Part shown: piece by piece, positions 1-7,696 of the stretch | How positions within the stretch are numbered: the stretch's first letter is position 1 | Layout: each line of letters opens with the position of its first letter | NCBI GenBank assembly: GCA_002404375.1 | Contig: DHJO01000222.1 | Location: 3,707 to 14,579, forward strand | Direction of reading: 5' to 3' | DNA length: 10,873 bases | Origin: Gemmatimonadales bacterium UBA4718 | Lineage (GTDB): Bacteria > Gemmatimonadota > Gemmatimonadetes > Gemmatimonadales > Gemmatimonadaceae | Made by a program: the position numbers and the translations under genes | Notes under the pieces: generated by a model | Database searches by the model: none | What the model was told of the DNA's origin: nothing | Seen by the model: only the letters and a program-made list of their open reading frames with translations

Positions 1-15
1 CGCCGTGATTCAGAG

Positions 16-1278
16 TTGGCCACGAATTCGAAGGTTCGCCGCGAGTCAGAGCTTGGCTCGGTGTTAGGGATTCGCGCCGACTTTCCGCTGTTGGTCAATA
101 ACCCGGGTCTGCACTACCTCGACTCCGCGGCAACATCCCAGAAGCCGAAGGCGGTCCTCGATGCATTGCGTGATTTTTACGAGACGGCGAACGCGAATCC
201 GCATCGCGGAGCGTACTCGCTCTCGGTGCTGGCGACCGAGTACTATCACGATTCGCGAGTCCGAATCGCGCAATTCCTTGGTGTGAGCGACTCGGATTGC
301 CTCATCTTCACGCGCGGCACTACGGAAGGACTGAATCTCGTCGCCGGATCGTGGGGCGAGGCGAACGTCTCGCCCGGTGACGAGGTCGTCGTGACCGCGC
401 TCGATCATCACGCGAACTTCGTCCCGTGGCAGGTGCTGGCCATGAAGAAGGGCGCGAAGTTCAGAGTTTGCGAGCTGACTCCCGACGGCAGGATCGATCT
501 GGAGTTTCTGAGCGGCTTGCTCAACAACCGCACGAAGGTCGTCGCATTCAATCACGTGTCGAACGCGCTGGGGACGATCAACCCGGTCGCGGACATCGTG
601 CGGCTGGCGCGGGAGAAGACCAATGCGATCCTCGTTTGCGATGGCGCCCAGAGCGCTCCGCACTTCCCCGTAGCATTCGATTCGCTCGGCGTCGATTTCT
701 ACGCCTTCAGTGGCCACAAGATGCTGGGGCCGATGGGAATCGGCGGATTGATCGGCAAGCGCGAGATGCTCGAGGCGATGCCGCCATACCAGACGGGCGG
801 CGACATGATCGAGTTCGTGTACGATGATCGCACGACGTGGAACGCGTTGCCGCACAAGTTCGAGGCTGGAACTCCCAATGCGGCGAACGCGGTTGGGCTC
901 GCTGCCGCGGTCGAGTATCTCGACAATATCGGAATGGATCGCGTGCACTCACACGAGCGGGCGCTGATGTCGGCAGCACAGACGCGGCTCGGCGCGATCG
1001 AAGGTCTCCACATCTACGGACCGCCGCCACGAGAGCGCAGCGGCGTCGTGAGCTTCACATTGGTCGACGTGCATCCGCACGATCTGGCGACGATTCTCGA
1101 TGGCGAGGGAGTCTGCATCCGCGCGGGGCATCACTGCGCGCAGCCGTTGATGCGCCGGCTCGATGTGCCGGCGACCGCGCGCGCGTCGTTCTACGTATAC
1201 AACGACGAGAGTGACATCGATGCGCTGGTCAGCGGGATCATGAAAGCGCGCGAGATCTTCGGCTATGTGCCGGCCTAG
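16..1278 (+). CDS. sufS: SufS-type cysteine desulfurase (group II, PLP-dependent)
   Basis: Removes sulfur from cysteine as an enzyme-bound persulfide and passes it to the Fe-S assembly machinery in the cytoplasm. The 420-residue product has the full aminotransferase class V layout: the DHHANF motif (about 130-135), CDGAQ (208-212) with the PLP-ring aspartate, SGHKMLGP with the PLP lysine at K235, FEAGTPN near 282-288, and RAGHHCAQP with the catalytic cysteine at C374. Length is normal for SufS. The start is uncertain: the frame is open to the window edge, TTG at 16 lies 7 bases after a TGA in another frame (6-8) that could end an upstream sufD, and a GTG at 61 would begin just before the conserved IRADFPLL segment. 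sufU follows after 26 bases, so this is the tail of a suf operon. The family call is secure. Confidence 0.93.
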   Translation: MATNSKVRRESELGSVLGIRADFPLLVNNPGLHYLDSAATSQKPKAVLDALRDFYETANANPHRGAYSLSVLATEYYHDSRVRIAQFLGVSDSDCLIFTRGTTEGLNLVAGSWGEANVSPGDEVVVTALDHHANFVPWQVLAMKKGAKFRVCELTPDGRIDLEFLSGLLNNRTKVVAFNHVSNALGTINPVADIVRLAREKTNAILVCDGAQSAPHFPVAFDSLGVDFYAFSGHKMLGPMGIGGLIGKREMLEAMPPYQTGGDMIEFVYDDRTTWNALPHKFEAGTPNAANAVGLAAAVEYLDNIGMDRVHSHERALMSAAQTRLGAIEGLHIYGPPPRERSGVVSFTLVDVHPHDLATILDGEGVCIRAGHHCAQPLMRRLDVPATARASFYVYNDESDIDALVSGIMKAREIFGYVPA

Positions 1279-1304
1279 TCGATTCCGCCGAACTGAGGAG
1301 CGAC

Positions 1305-1760
1305 ATGTCCCCGCCTAGAACCTCGGCCGAGATCGGCGCGTTGTACCAGGAGATGATCCTCGATCACTACCGTCGCCCGCGCAACAAGGGCAACCTCGAC
1401 AATGCGGACGCAACGGTGGAGATGAAGAATCCTCTGTGCGGCGACGAGATCAGCCTGCAGGTAGCCTTCGAGGGCGACTGCGTCTGCGACCTCAGGTTTT
1501 CGGGGCGCGGCTGCTCGATCTCACAGGCGTCGGCGTCGATGATGACGCAGCTGGTGAAGGGCAAGAGCACCGAGGAGATCGGTTTGCTCAGGCAGCAATT
1601 CCGGGATTTGATGCTCGGAAATGCTCCTCCGGCGGACGACGCTCGACTCGGCTCACTCCGCGCGCTCTCCGGCGTGGCGAGATTCCCCGCGCGCGTGAAG
1701 TGCGCGCTCTTGGCGTGGTACGCGCTCGAAAGCGCGCTGGCGGAGCGTGCGCCGGGATAG
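1305..1760 (+). CDS. sufU: SufU, zinc-dependent sulfurtransferase partner of SufS
   Basis: Accepts persulfide sulfur from SufS and hands it on for Fe-S cluster assembly; SufU replaces SufE in many Gram-positive and related lineages. The 151-residue protein carries the SufU zinc ligands in the expected order: C45 and D47 in NPLCGDE, C70 in GRGCSISQAS and C133 in RVKCALLAW. It also has the SufU-type insertion between the second and third cysteine that separates SufU from scaffold-type IscU. The N-terminal LYQEMILDHYRRPRNKG is typical of the family. A GAGGAG ribosome site at 1295-1300 sits 4 bases before the ATG, which fixes the start. It lies 26 bases after sufS on the same strand and is almost certainly co-transcribed with it. 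A hairpin and T-run follow the stop codon. Confidence 0.95.
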   Translation: MSPPRTSAEIGALYQEMILDHYRRPRNKGNLDNADATVEMKNPLCGDEISLQVAFEGDCVCDLRFSGRGCSISQASASMMTQLVKGKSTEEIGLLRQQFRDLMLGNAPPADDARLGSLRALSGVARFPARVKCALLAWYALESALAERAPG

Positions 1761-1776
1761 GCCGCCACCTGGCGCA

Positions 1777-1808
1777 GAGGCGGAAACTCGCCTCACTCGC
1801 ATTTTTTT
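1777..1808 (+). terminator. Probable intrinsic terminator of the suf operon
   Basis: A six-base-pair stem (GAGGCG at 1777-1782 with CGCCTC at 1789-1794) with a six-base loop is followed by a run of seven T at 1802-1808. It begins 16 bases after the sufU stop. The seven-base gap between stem and T-run is longer than ideal, so termination may be only partial. Confidence 0.5.
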
Positions 1809-1832
1809 GGCTTGGCCCGCAACTTAGCCGAC

Positions 1833-2477
1833 GTGTCCAAGTTGCGCTTCAGGATCTCGATGTCGCTCGACGGATTCGTTGCCGGTCCCAGCCAGAGCGT
1901 GGACAACCCGCTCGGAATCGGCGGCATGCGGCTGCACGAGTGGGCCTTTGGCCTTGCGTCATGGCGCGCGCCGCACGGACTCGAAGGTGGCGAGGTCAAC
2001 GAAAGCACCCGGGTCATCGAGGAGTCGCTCGCCAACATCGGAGCCACCGTGATGGGGCGCAACATGTTCGGCGGTCATCCCGGACGTTGGGATGCCAAAC
2101 AACCGTGGAACGGTTGGTGGGGAGTCAACCCGCCGTTCCATCATCCTGTGTTCGTACTCACGCATCACAAGCGCGAGCCACTCGAGCTCGACGGCGGAAC
2201 CACCTTCACGTTTGTCACGAACGGCATCGAGGCGGCGCTCGAACAGGCGCGCCGAGCCGGCGGCGGCAAGGATGTGTCGCTTGCCGGGGGAGCCAAAGCC
2301 GCACAGGAGTATCTCGCTGCCGGCCTCGTGGATGAGATGGAGATAAGCCTCGTGCCGACGCTACTCGGCAGCGGCGAGCGGCTCTTCGAGGGCGTCGGCG
2401 ACGATCTGCGCGGGCTCAAGCTCGTACGGACAGTCGTCGCGCCGCAGGTAACGCACCTCAAGTTCGCAAAACACTGA
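1833..2477 (+). CDS. Dihydrofolate reductase family protein (RibD C-terminal domain)
   Basis: A stand-alone RibD_C/DHFR-fold protein, presumably an NADPH-dependent reductase of unknown substrate in the cytoplasm. From GTG 1833 it has 214 residues and opens with the family's usual strand, RISMSLDGFVAGP. The middle holds VMGRNMF (about 73-79). The C-terminal part has the nucleotide-binding LAGGAKAAQEYLAAGLVDE segment (about 150-168) and the signature VPTLLGSGERLFEG (174-187). The frame also allows TTG 1812, but the seven extra residues are not typical and that codon lies directly behind a T-run that probably ends the suf operon. Neither start has a good ribosome site. Such single-domain proteins are widespread and generally have no assigned role. 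A small membrane-protein gene follows after 8 bases. Confidence 0.87.
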   Translation: MSKLRFRISMSLDGFVAGPSQSVDNPLGIGGMRLHEWAFGLASWRAPHGLEGGEVNESTRVIEESLANIGATVMGRNMFGGHPGRWDAKQPWNGWWGVNPPFHHPVFVLTHHKREPLELDGGTTFTFVTNGIEAALEQARRAGGGKDVSLAGGAKAAQEYLAAGLVDEMEISLVPTLLGSGERLFEGVGDDLRGLKLVRTVVAPQVTHLKFAKH

Positions 2478-2485
2478 GAGGGACA

Positions 2486-2668
2486 TTGAAAGCTTATGTC
2501 ATCACCACCGGGGCAGTTTTTGGTCTGCTGACCTTGGCGCACATCTGGCGCGTCATCGAGGAAGGACCGCACCTGCTTACGGACGTCACCTGGATTCTCA
2601 TTACCGTTGCCGCGACCGCCCTATTCATTTGGGCTTGCCGTTTGGTTTGGCGCTCGCCACGCTCTTGA
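2486..2668 (+). CDS. Small two-helix membrane protein
   Basis: The 60-residue product is almost entirely two hydrophobic stretches (about residues 4-21 and 33-55) joined by a polar loop, RVIEEGPHLLTD, and ends in a basic tail, RSPRS. It starts with TTG, supported by a purine-rich GAGAGGGA ribosome site at 2476-2483. The opening MKAYVITTGAVFGLLTLAHIW looks like a conserved uncharacterised family that I recall from soil bacteria, but I cannot name it. Its TGA at 2666-2668 overlaps the likely TTG start of the GH16 gene, which suggests translational coupling. I assign no function. Confidence 0.72.
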   Translation: MKAYVITTGAVFGLLTLAHIWRVIEEGPHLLTDVTWILITVAATALFIWACRLVWRSPRS

Positions 2669-3576
2669 AGCGTACGCCCCCGCAGGTGCCTGGCGTAGCT
2701 GGATGGCTCGCCGCCAGATGCGCGCTCGCCATTGGCGTCGCGCTCGTGTGCGCGTGCAGCACGGCATCAATCGTGTCGACTCCTCCAACGACGTCGACTC
2801 TTCCAACAACTAGGTGGGTTCAAGTCTGGAGCGATGAGTTCGATGGGGCAGCTGGCGCACCCATTAACAGCACGAAATGGAGTTACGAAACGGCCGACGG
2901 GTGCAAGCAAGGCATCTGCGGCTGGGGCAACAATGAAAAGGAGTACTATACCGACGCACCTGAAAACATCGCGCTCAACGGGCACGGACAGCTGATGATC
3001 GTTGCGCGGCACGCTCCGGCGGGTCTCATCTGCAACTACGGTCCGTGTCTGTACACGTCGGCGAGAATCACCACTCGAGGCAAAATGCTCGCCTCACCCG
3101 GCAGGGTGGAAGCACGCATCAAGCTGCCCGCTGGCCAGGGGCTTTGGCCCGCATTCTGGATGCTGGGACACACCTCTCCCCTGGTACGCTGGCCGAACTG
3201 CGGAGAGCTCGACATCATGGAGAACAAGGGTAGCCAGCCGAGCACCACGAGCTCGGCGGTGCACGGTCCGGGCTACTCAGGCCAGACGCCGTTCGCCCAT
3301 TCGAATAGTCTCACGGGTGGCGTTCTGTCGGACGACTTCCACACATTTTCCGTTGAATGGGATTCGCTTGCGGTCCGATTCTTCGTGGACAATGCCCTTC
3401 ATTACGTGGTTACGCGCGACGCAATAGAGCATTATGGCAGATCGATACTCGACCAACCTTTTTTCCTGATGCTCAATCTCGCCGTCGGTGGGCACTTCGA
3501 CGGAGATCCGCAGTCGGACGCGATCTTCCCGGCGACAATGCTGATCGACTACGTCCGTGTCTACTCGCGGCAGTGA
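2665..3576 (+). CDS. Glycoside hydrolase family 16 lipoprotein, laminarinase-like
   Basis: Probably an exported endo-beta-1,3-glucanase (laminarinase type) that cleaves beta-glucans by a retaining mechanism. From TTG 2665 the product has 303 residues. A signal peptide (residues 1-30) ends in V-C-A before C31, a plausible lipoprotein cysteine, followed by a Ser/Thr/Pro linker. The catalytic domain (about 52-303) has the GH16 motif GELDIMEN, with nucleophile E181, D183 and acid/base E186. Also present are the substrate-cleft segment GLWPAFWML, the YTSARI strand and the closing [11 protein letters not shown] ... [10 protein letters not shown]. The catalytic residues are intact. The start is chosen because TTG 2665 overlaps the upstream stop as TTGA; TTG 2629, 2635 and 2647 are also in frame. 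No other polysaccharide-use gene lies nearby, so the physiological substrate is open. Confidence 0.9.
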   Translation: MKRTPPQVPGVAGWLAARCALAIGVALVCACSTASIVSTPPTTSTLPTTRWVQVWSDEFDGAAGAPINSTKWSYETADGCKQGICGWGNNEKEYYTDAPENIALNGHGQLMIVARHAPAGLICNYGPCLYTSARITTRGKMLASPGRVEARIKLPAGQGLWPAFWMLGHTSPLVRWPNCGELDIMENKGSQPSTTSSAVHGPGYSGQTPFAHSNSLTGGVLSDDFHTFSVEWDSLAVRFFVDNALHYVVTRDAIEHYGRSILDQPFFLMLNLAVGGHFDGDPQSDAIFPATMLIDYVRVYSRQ

Positions 3577-3577
3577 G

Positions 3578-3982
3578 ATGAAATCCTCCTCGTCGTCAAC
3601 GAAGAACGCCAAGCAGGCCGAGTTGAAGGTGCGGGCGTACTTTGCATCGTTGCCGCCCAGTTCCAGGAGGCGCTTGAAGCAGCTGCGCGAGGTCATCCGT
3701 GGGGGAGCCCCCGGCGCCACGGAGGTTATCAGCTACGGGATTCCCGCCTTTAGACTCAATGGACGAGTGCTTGTTTGGTACGCTGCCTGGAAACACCACA
3801 GCAGCCTCTACCCGATGACCGCGCGTGTGAAGCGCGCCCATGCGGCTGAGCTAAATGGATACGAGACATCGAAGGGAACGGTTCGATTTCCGCTAGCCAA
3901 ACCGCTACCGTCAGGTCTTGTGAAACTGCTCGTGAAGGCGCGTATTGCTGAGTTACCACCGAAGAAGACAAAAGCCAAGTAA
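3578..3982 (+). CDS. DUF1801 family protein (YdhG-like)
   Basis: A 134-residue single-domain protein of the DUF1801/YdhG group, some members of which are annotated as iron chaperones on thin evidence. Visible family features are the helical [20 protein letters not shown] region (about 26-45), the core [24 protein letters not shown] (51-74), SLYPM (76-80) and the KGTVRFP motif (99-105). The N-terminus is a short serine-rich tail and the C-terminus is lysine-rich (PPKKTKAK). ATG 3578 begins one base after the GH16 stop, so translation may be coupled; a GTG at 3557 inside the GH16 gene is in frame but less likely. The function is not established, and I make no stronger claim than the family. Confidence 0.85.
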   Translation: MKSSSSSTKNAKQAELKVRAYFASLPPSSRRRLKQLREVIRGGAPGATEVISYGIPAFRLNGRVLVWYAAWKHHSSLYPMTARVKRAHAAELNGYETSKGTVRFPLAKPLPSGLVKLLVKARIAELPPKKTKAK

Positions 3983-3993
3983 CCCAATTCACA

Positions 3994-4452
3994 ATGAAGA
4001 AGAAACCAGGAAAATCAGCGAGAAAAACAGCGACGAAGGGGTCCCGACGGAAGTCTTCGACCCCGTCTACCAAGAGTCACGTGCCGACGCGTGGGCTCTA
4101 CGGCTGGATCACTCACACGGAGCTCGCGAGCTCCAATCCGACCGCAACGAAGGCCTGGTGTGCAAAGGTTCTAGGCTGGACGTTCAAGCCGAGCGTTCCG
4201 ATGCCAGGCGGAGGCGAGTATATGCTCTTTGCCTACTCCGACCAGGGCGGCGGGGGAATTCGGCCGACCAATCCGTCCGAGACTCCTGGGAGCAGTTTCA
4301 CCGTGCACGTCGCGGACACGCGGGCCTCATTCGACAAAGCGCTCCGCGAAGGAGCCGAGGCAATGGTCCCGCCCACGCCGATCATGCCGGGTGTGACCAT
4401 CGCAGTCGTACGCGCACCGGGCGGAGTTCCGGTCGGCTTCTCGGGTCCATAG
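3994..4452 (+). CDS. VOC-fold (glyoxalase/bleomycin-resistance type) protein
   Basis: The 152-residue protein has a basic, low-complexity tail (about residues 1-29, rich in K, R, S and T) followed by one VOC module. The module opens with LYGWITHTELASSNPTATKAW, continues with KVLGWTFKPSVPMPGGGEYMLF and closes with SFTVHVADTRASFDKALREGAEAMVPP and a final strand VTIAVVRAPGGVPVGFSGP. H41 and E43 lie where metal ligands or active-site residues often sit, but the reaction cannot be read from sequence. It starts 11 bases after the DUF1801 stop with no clear ribosome site, so coupling or a weak start is likely. The tail could bind nucleic acid or a membrane surface; that is inference. Confidence 0.82.
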   Translation: MKKKPGKSARKTATKGSRRKSSTPSTKSHVPTRGLYGWITHTELASSNPTATKAWCAKVLGWTFKPSVPMPGGGEYMLFAYSDQGGGGIRPTNPSETPGSSFTVHVADTRASFDKALREGAEAMVPPTPIMPGVTIAVVRAPGGVPVGFSGP

Positions 4453-4462
4453 TCAGAGCTGG

Positions 4463-4486
4463 GCCGAGCTGTTGTCTCCGCTCGGC
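4463..4486. terminator. Hairpin between convergent genes
   Basis: GCCGAGC (4463-4469) pairs perfectly with GCTCGGC (4480-4486) around a ten-base loop, in the 37-base gap between the + strand VOC gene and the - strand barrel gene. The position suits a bidirectional terminator, but neither side has a T-run. Confidence 0.35.
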
Positions 4487-4489
4487 GAG

Positions 4490-5260
4490 TCAGAAAGTGT
4501 GCGCCAAAATCGTCTTGAGCACTACTTTGTCCGAGGCGCTGGTAAAGCCGAATCCGATCCCCGCTTCTACGTCCAGAAATCTGCCGGCACGATCTGCTAC
4601 AGCGAAGATGGTGCGCTCGCCTTCAGCGAAATGACTAATCTCTCCGAAATCGCCGTAGTACTCGACGGCTCCCGCCCACTCCTGGCCGCCGTTGTAGGCA
4701 ACGCGCACTGCCGGCGCGAAATCCAGACGGGATACTCCATTGAACGATGTGTCCAGAATCGGGTTGGCGATGAAATCCCACGGGCCCGATCGCACTCCGA
4801 CTATCGGCCGGATTTCCCCCCCGTAGCGAGACTGATCCCAGACACGGGAATTGCGACTGAGCTCGAAGTTCACGCCGTAGAAAAAACGGCGAGCCTCAGC
4901 GTGAGGAACGGCAAAGAGCGCGCGCAGCTTCGCGCCGTCTAATACCAACTTGCCGCCCCGCGTGAATGTGAAAACGGGGAGATAAGCCCCCGCCTCGAAC
5001 CAGTCGCTGACGCCGTATGCCCACTCGAGCGTGCCGTTGGCAGACCCTTGCGGCACCACACCTCCGGGAATTGCCGCAATCGTCCGGCCGTCCGGTGTGT
5101 AGTTCGCGTGAATCGTAAGGTTGAACTTTCCCGGCGACTCGAGAGCACCAGTGTAGACCTGGATCTCGTCGGTTTGCGCTTGGGCGGTTCGACTCACGAA
5201 AGCTGAGCAGAGCGCGATGGTGAGCTGTGGGAGGTTTCGGGACAGCCAAGCGCGTCTCAT
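4490..5260 (-). CDS. Exported beta-rich protein, probable outer-membrane barrel
   Basis: From ATG 5260 the product has 256 residues. It opens with a basic stretch and hydrophobic core, then a signal-peptidase site after T-A-Q-A at residue 28. The mature part alternates polar and hydrophobic residues in beta-strand fashion (YTGALESPGKFNLTIHANY; WFEAGAYLPVFTF; FFYGVNFELS; WAGAVEYYGDFGE) and ends in aromatic F after VVLKTILAHT, as outer-membrane barrels usually do. A short glycine-rich plug-like segment (AAIPGGVVPQGSANG) follows the first strand. I recognise the type, often annotated only as hypothetical or transporter, but not a specific function. A TTG two codons upstream (5266) is also in frame. 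There is no clear ribosome site. It is convergent with the VOC gene and divergent from the membrane gene at 5327. Confidence 0.82.
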   Translation of the reverse strand: MRRAWLSRNLPQLTIALCSAFVSRTAQAQTDEIQVYTGALESPGKFNLTIHANYTPDGRTIAAIPGGVVPQGSANGTLEWAYGVSDWFEAGAYLPVFTFTRGGKLVLDGAKLRALFAVPHAEARRFFYGVNFELSRNSRVWDQSRYGGEIRPIVGVRSGPWDFIANPILDTSFNGVSRLDFAPAVRVAYNGGQEWAGAVEYYGDFGEISHFAEGERTIFAVADRAGRFLDVEAGIGFGFTSASDKVVLKTILAHTF

Positions 5261-5326
5261 CCCCAAATAATAAGCTCTGGCATGGAATCCGCTTCTTGGC
5301 CGTCCGTCTACCTCATTCGTGCCGCC

Positions 5327-5755
5327 ATGACCAATACGATCCCGCCAGTCTCCGAGCAGTATTCACCTTCCCTTCTCCCGCGCGATACTTTCCGGACCCT
5401 GATCGCGCTGGCGATCATCGTGCTCACCATCGGCGGCTGGATTTACGCCATGACGATTCCCGTCGACCGAATCGCCCTCAGCGCCCAGACGCGCTTGTGG
5501 TGGATCGAGCAGGTCGTGAGCTTCGTGCTCGCCATCGTCTGCATCGGCATCGTCATCCGCAAGCGCTCGTTTCTCACTCCGGCGTTCTGGCTGACGGTCT
5601 ACTCGCTTGTCTTCGATGTCATGCGCTGGATATTTGAGTTCAAGGAGGGACAGTTGACGGTCCCGGTCGCGCTCGTCCTCTATGCGCTGTTCATCTGGCG
5701 GCTCCAGCTCGCCCGTCGCACGGTAGCTGCCGAGCAGCGCGCGGTAGCCGTCTAA
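5327..5755 (+). CDS. Four-helix integral membrane protein, unknown function
   Basis: The 142-residue product has four clear hydrophobic helices at about 22-43, 57-78, 83-104 and 110-128, with short charged loops, and an amphipathic basic C-terminus. The R-K-R after helix 2 suggests a cytoplasmic loop there. I do not recognise a named family. ATG 5327 is preferred over in-frame ATG 5282 because the earlier start would leave only 21 bases to the divergent barrel gene and adds a stretch unlike a normal N-terminus; neither has a good ribosome site. A stable hairpin follows the stop after 15 bases. Confidence 0.75.
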   Translation: MTNTIPPVSEQYSPSLLPRDTFRTLIALAIIVLTIGGWIYAMTIPVDRIALSAQTRLWWIEQVVSFVLAIVCIGIVIRKRSFLTPAFWLTVYSLVFDVMRWIFEFKEGQLTVPVALVLYALFIWRLQLARRTVAAEQRAVAV

Positions 5756-5770
5756 CAACTCAGCCCAAGG

Positions 5771-5789
5771 CCGGAGTAGCGGACTCCGG
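5771..5789 (+). terminator. GC-rich hairpin, possible terminator
   Basis: CCGGAGT (5771-5777) pairs perfectly with ACTCCGG (5783-5789) around a five-base loop, 15 bases after the stop of the four-helix membrane gene. Only a weak pyrimidine stretch follows, so it may be a partial or Rho-assisted terminator. Confidence 0.45.
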
Positions 5790-5941
5790 ATCCTTCTGTA
5801 ACTATTCATCGTGGGCAACAAACCGCGCGGTACGGAAAAATGTGCGCGTGTATGTGCCAATTATCTCGATGTTGCTGATATCGATCCTTCTAAACGTGCT
5901 GTCATACGTCTTACGGCGCATCTTCTGATACTCGCTCACGC

Positions 5942-7693
5942 CTGACCACTAGCGACGGGATCCGCATCCCGCGCCGGGCAGTCGCGATCGCGCTGACTGC
6001 GATCGCGACGCTCCCTCACAGTTCGTCGGCGCAGAGCAGGCTCCAGGAGACGTCGCTCCAGAACCGACAAGCGCCCGTCGATTCGAGCGATATCTCCCAC
6101 CGCGCGCACGATCTCCAGGCCCGGTTCGAGAGCCGGCGCAGGCATATGCTGCCCAGATTTTCCGCTGGGCCGCCGGATCGTTGCCTGATCGTCGGACGAT
6201 TCTGCGAGTGGCATCCAAACTCTCAGGACTACGTCGTTCCCGATGAGGGGAACGACATCCGTCGCGCGCGCGCTGAGCTCCTGCGCGATCTCGAGAAGGC
6301 GGGCAACGCGGTTCCCGGCGACGACTGGATCATCGGGCAGCGGATCCGCTATCTGGTCGAGGCGCACGACAGCTCCGTGATCAGCGCTGCCCGTTCGTGC
6401 AAAGCGACCAGATGGTGGTGCGATGCGCTCATCGGGCTCGCTTTTCACGTCAGCGGAAATTTCGCCGCGGCGGACAGCGCCTTTTCGGTCGCGCTCGAAG
6501 AAATGCCTTCTCCAACGCGCTGCCACTGGCTCGATCTTTCGCCGCTTCTCGACGACGACCTGCGTGACACCTATCGAAAGATGTCGTGCGCGCAGCGCGA
6601 GGCCGCCAATGCCCGCATCTGGTGGGTGGCGGATCCACTTTACATTACGCCGGGCAACGAGCGTCGCACCGAGCACTTCTCTCGCGTGCTGCATACGGAG
6701 CTGCAACAGGACGCGGCCAACACTTATGGCAAGAGGTGGGGCGGCGATCTCGCCGAGCTGACTCTTCGGTTCGGGTGGGCCGAAAAGTGGACGCAGGAGC
6801 CGTTGGGGAGCATGCCGGTGGCGGAGGTCTCGGTCACCGGGCACGAGCCCGAGCCGGGATTCCATTTCTTTCTCACACAGCGGCCGCCCGACACCGTTGC
6901 CCAGATCGTGGATTCACTGTTCGAGATCAGGCAGTCCCCGCCTCGGGAGCAATATGCGCCGCCCTACGCGCGCTCCTTCACCGGGCTCGATGCGCAAGTC
7001 GCGCGGTTCCGCCGGGGCGACTCGACGCGCATAGTCGCCGCCTACGACGTGAGCGCGGATACGATTTTTGCCCGGCACAAATTCGCGGCGGCGCTCGTCG
7101 CGATGCGAAACGAAGCGACGCCGCCCTCGATGAGCGAAGTCAGCGAGTCGCCAGCGAGAAACGTGATTACCGTTTCGACGCCGTGGAAGTCGCAGCTGAT
7201 CGGAGTGGAGCTGCTGGCGAAAGACAGCGCCGGCGCGGCTCGGTGGCGGATGGGCTTTGCGGAGATCCCGCTCGATTCCGGGAAGATCAGCCTGTCTGAT
7301 CTACTGTTCGTCGATGGAAGTCCGTCACTCCCCTCGGATCTGGATGAAGCCATTCCGCGAGCGCACGGCGGGACGAAGTTCAGACGCGACAAGCAGATTG
7401 GCCTGTTCTGGGAGCTTTACGGGAAGACGGCGGCGGATAGCGCCCTGCCGATCTCTCTCACGATCACTCCAATCGACGAGGGGTTTTTCCGTCGCGCGTT
7501 CAGGGCGCTGCGAATCGTGCCCAAGGTCGCGCCCCTGAATATCCGGTGGCATGAGAATGGAGCTTCGGGCGTGCTCTCGGCGAGATCGGTGCTGCTGGAT
7601 CTCTCGCTCGTGCCTGCGGGGAAGTACGCGGTCAAGTTGGAGGTCGGGAATTATCCGCTGGCGGTGGCGTCCCGAATCATCGAGGTTGAGTAG
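5942..7693 (+). CDS. Large exported protein, GWxTD-like family; start codon unresolved
   Basis: No enzyme activity can be assigned. The first in-frame ATG is at 6146, but the frame is open back to 5894 and the codons from 5942 encode a convincing signal peptide: IPRR, the hydrophobic run AVAIALTAIATL, then HSSSA before Q. With the CTG at 5942 the protein has 583 residues. After the signal peptide come a helical LQARFESRRRHMLPRF segment, GRFCEWHP (85-92), GDDWIIGQRIRY (126-137), a TPR-like stretch (about 150-189) and RIWWVADPLYITPGNER (225-241), which resembles the core of GWxTD proteins of unknown function in Gemmatimonadota and Acidobacteriota. The C-terminal half is beta-rich. No ATG, GTG or TTG lies in frame between 5894 and 6145, so the true start is CTG, another rare codon such as ATC 5960, or hidden by a frameshift or base error. 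The next gene begins 3 bases after the stop. Confidence 0.72.
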   Translation: MTTSDGIRIPRRAVAIALTAIATLPHSSSAQSRLQETSLQNRQAPVDSSDISHRAHDLQARFESRRRHMLPRFSAGPPDRCLIVGRFCEWHPNSQDYVVPDEGNDIRRARAELLRDLEKAGNAVPGDDWIIGQRIRYLVEAHDSSVISAARSCKATRWWCDALIGLAFHVSGNFAAADSAFSVALEEMPSPTRCHWLDLSPLLDDDLRDTYRKMSCAQREAANARIWWVADPLYITPGNERRTEHFSRVLHTELQQDAANTYGKRWGGDLAELTLRFGWAEKWTQEPLGSMPVAEVSVTGHEPEPGFHFFLTQRPPDTVAQIVDSLFEIRQSPPREQYAPPYARSFTGLDAQVARFRRGDSTRIVAAYDVSADTIFARHKFAAALVAMRNEATPPSMSEVSESPARNVITVSTPWKSQLIGVELLAKDSAGAARWRMGFAEIPLDSGKISLSDLLFVDGSPSLPSDLDEAIPRAHGGTKFRRDKQIGLFWELYGKTAADSALPISLTITPIDEGFFRRAFRALRIVPKVAPLNIRWHENGASGVLSARSVLLDLSLVPAGKYAVKLEVGNYPLAVASRIIEVE

Positions 7694-7696
7694 CAA

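Noticed and set aside
64..948. Minus-strand frame of 294 codons inside sufS
   Set aside because: sufS has every catalytic motif in the plus strand; the antisense product has no family features.
1436..2335. Plus-strand frame of 299 codons spanning sufU and the reductase gene
   Set aside because: It crosses two recognisable genes in another frame and its product is low-complexity and arginine-rich.
5936..6865. Long open frame on the minus strand (309 codons) opposite the large exported protein
   Set aside because: Its product is arginine- and proline-rich without recognisable motifs, while the plus strand has a signal peptide and conserved-looking segments. It is a by-product of high GC.
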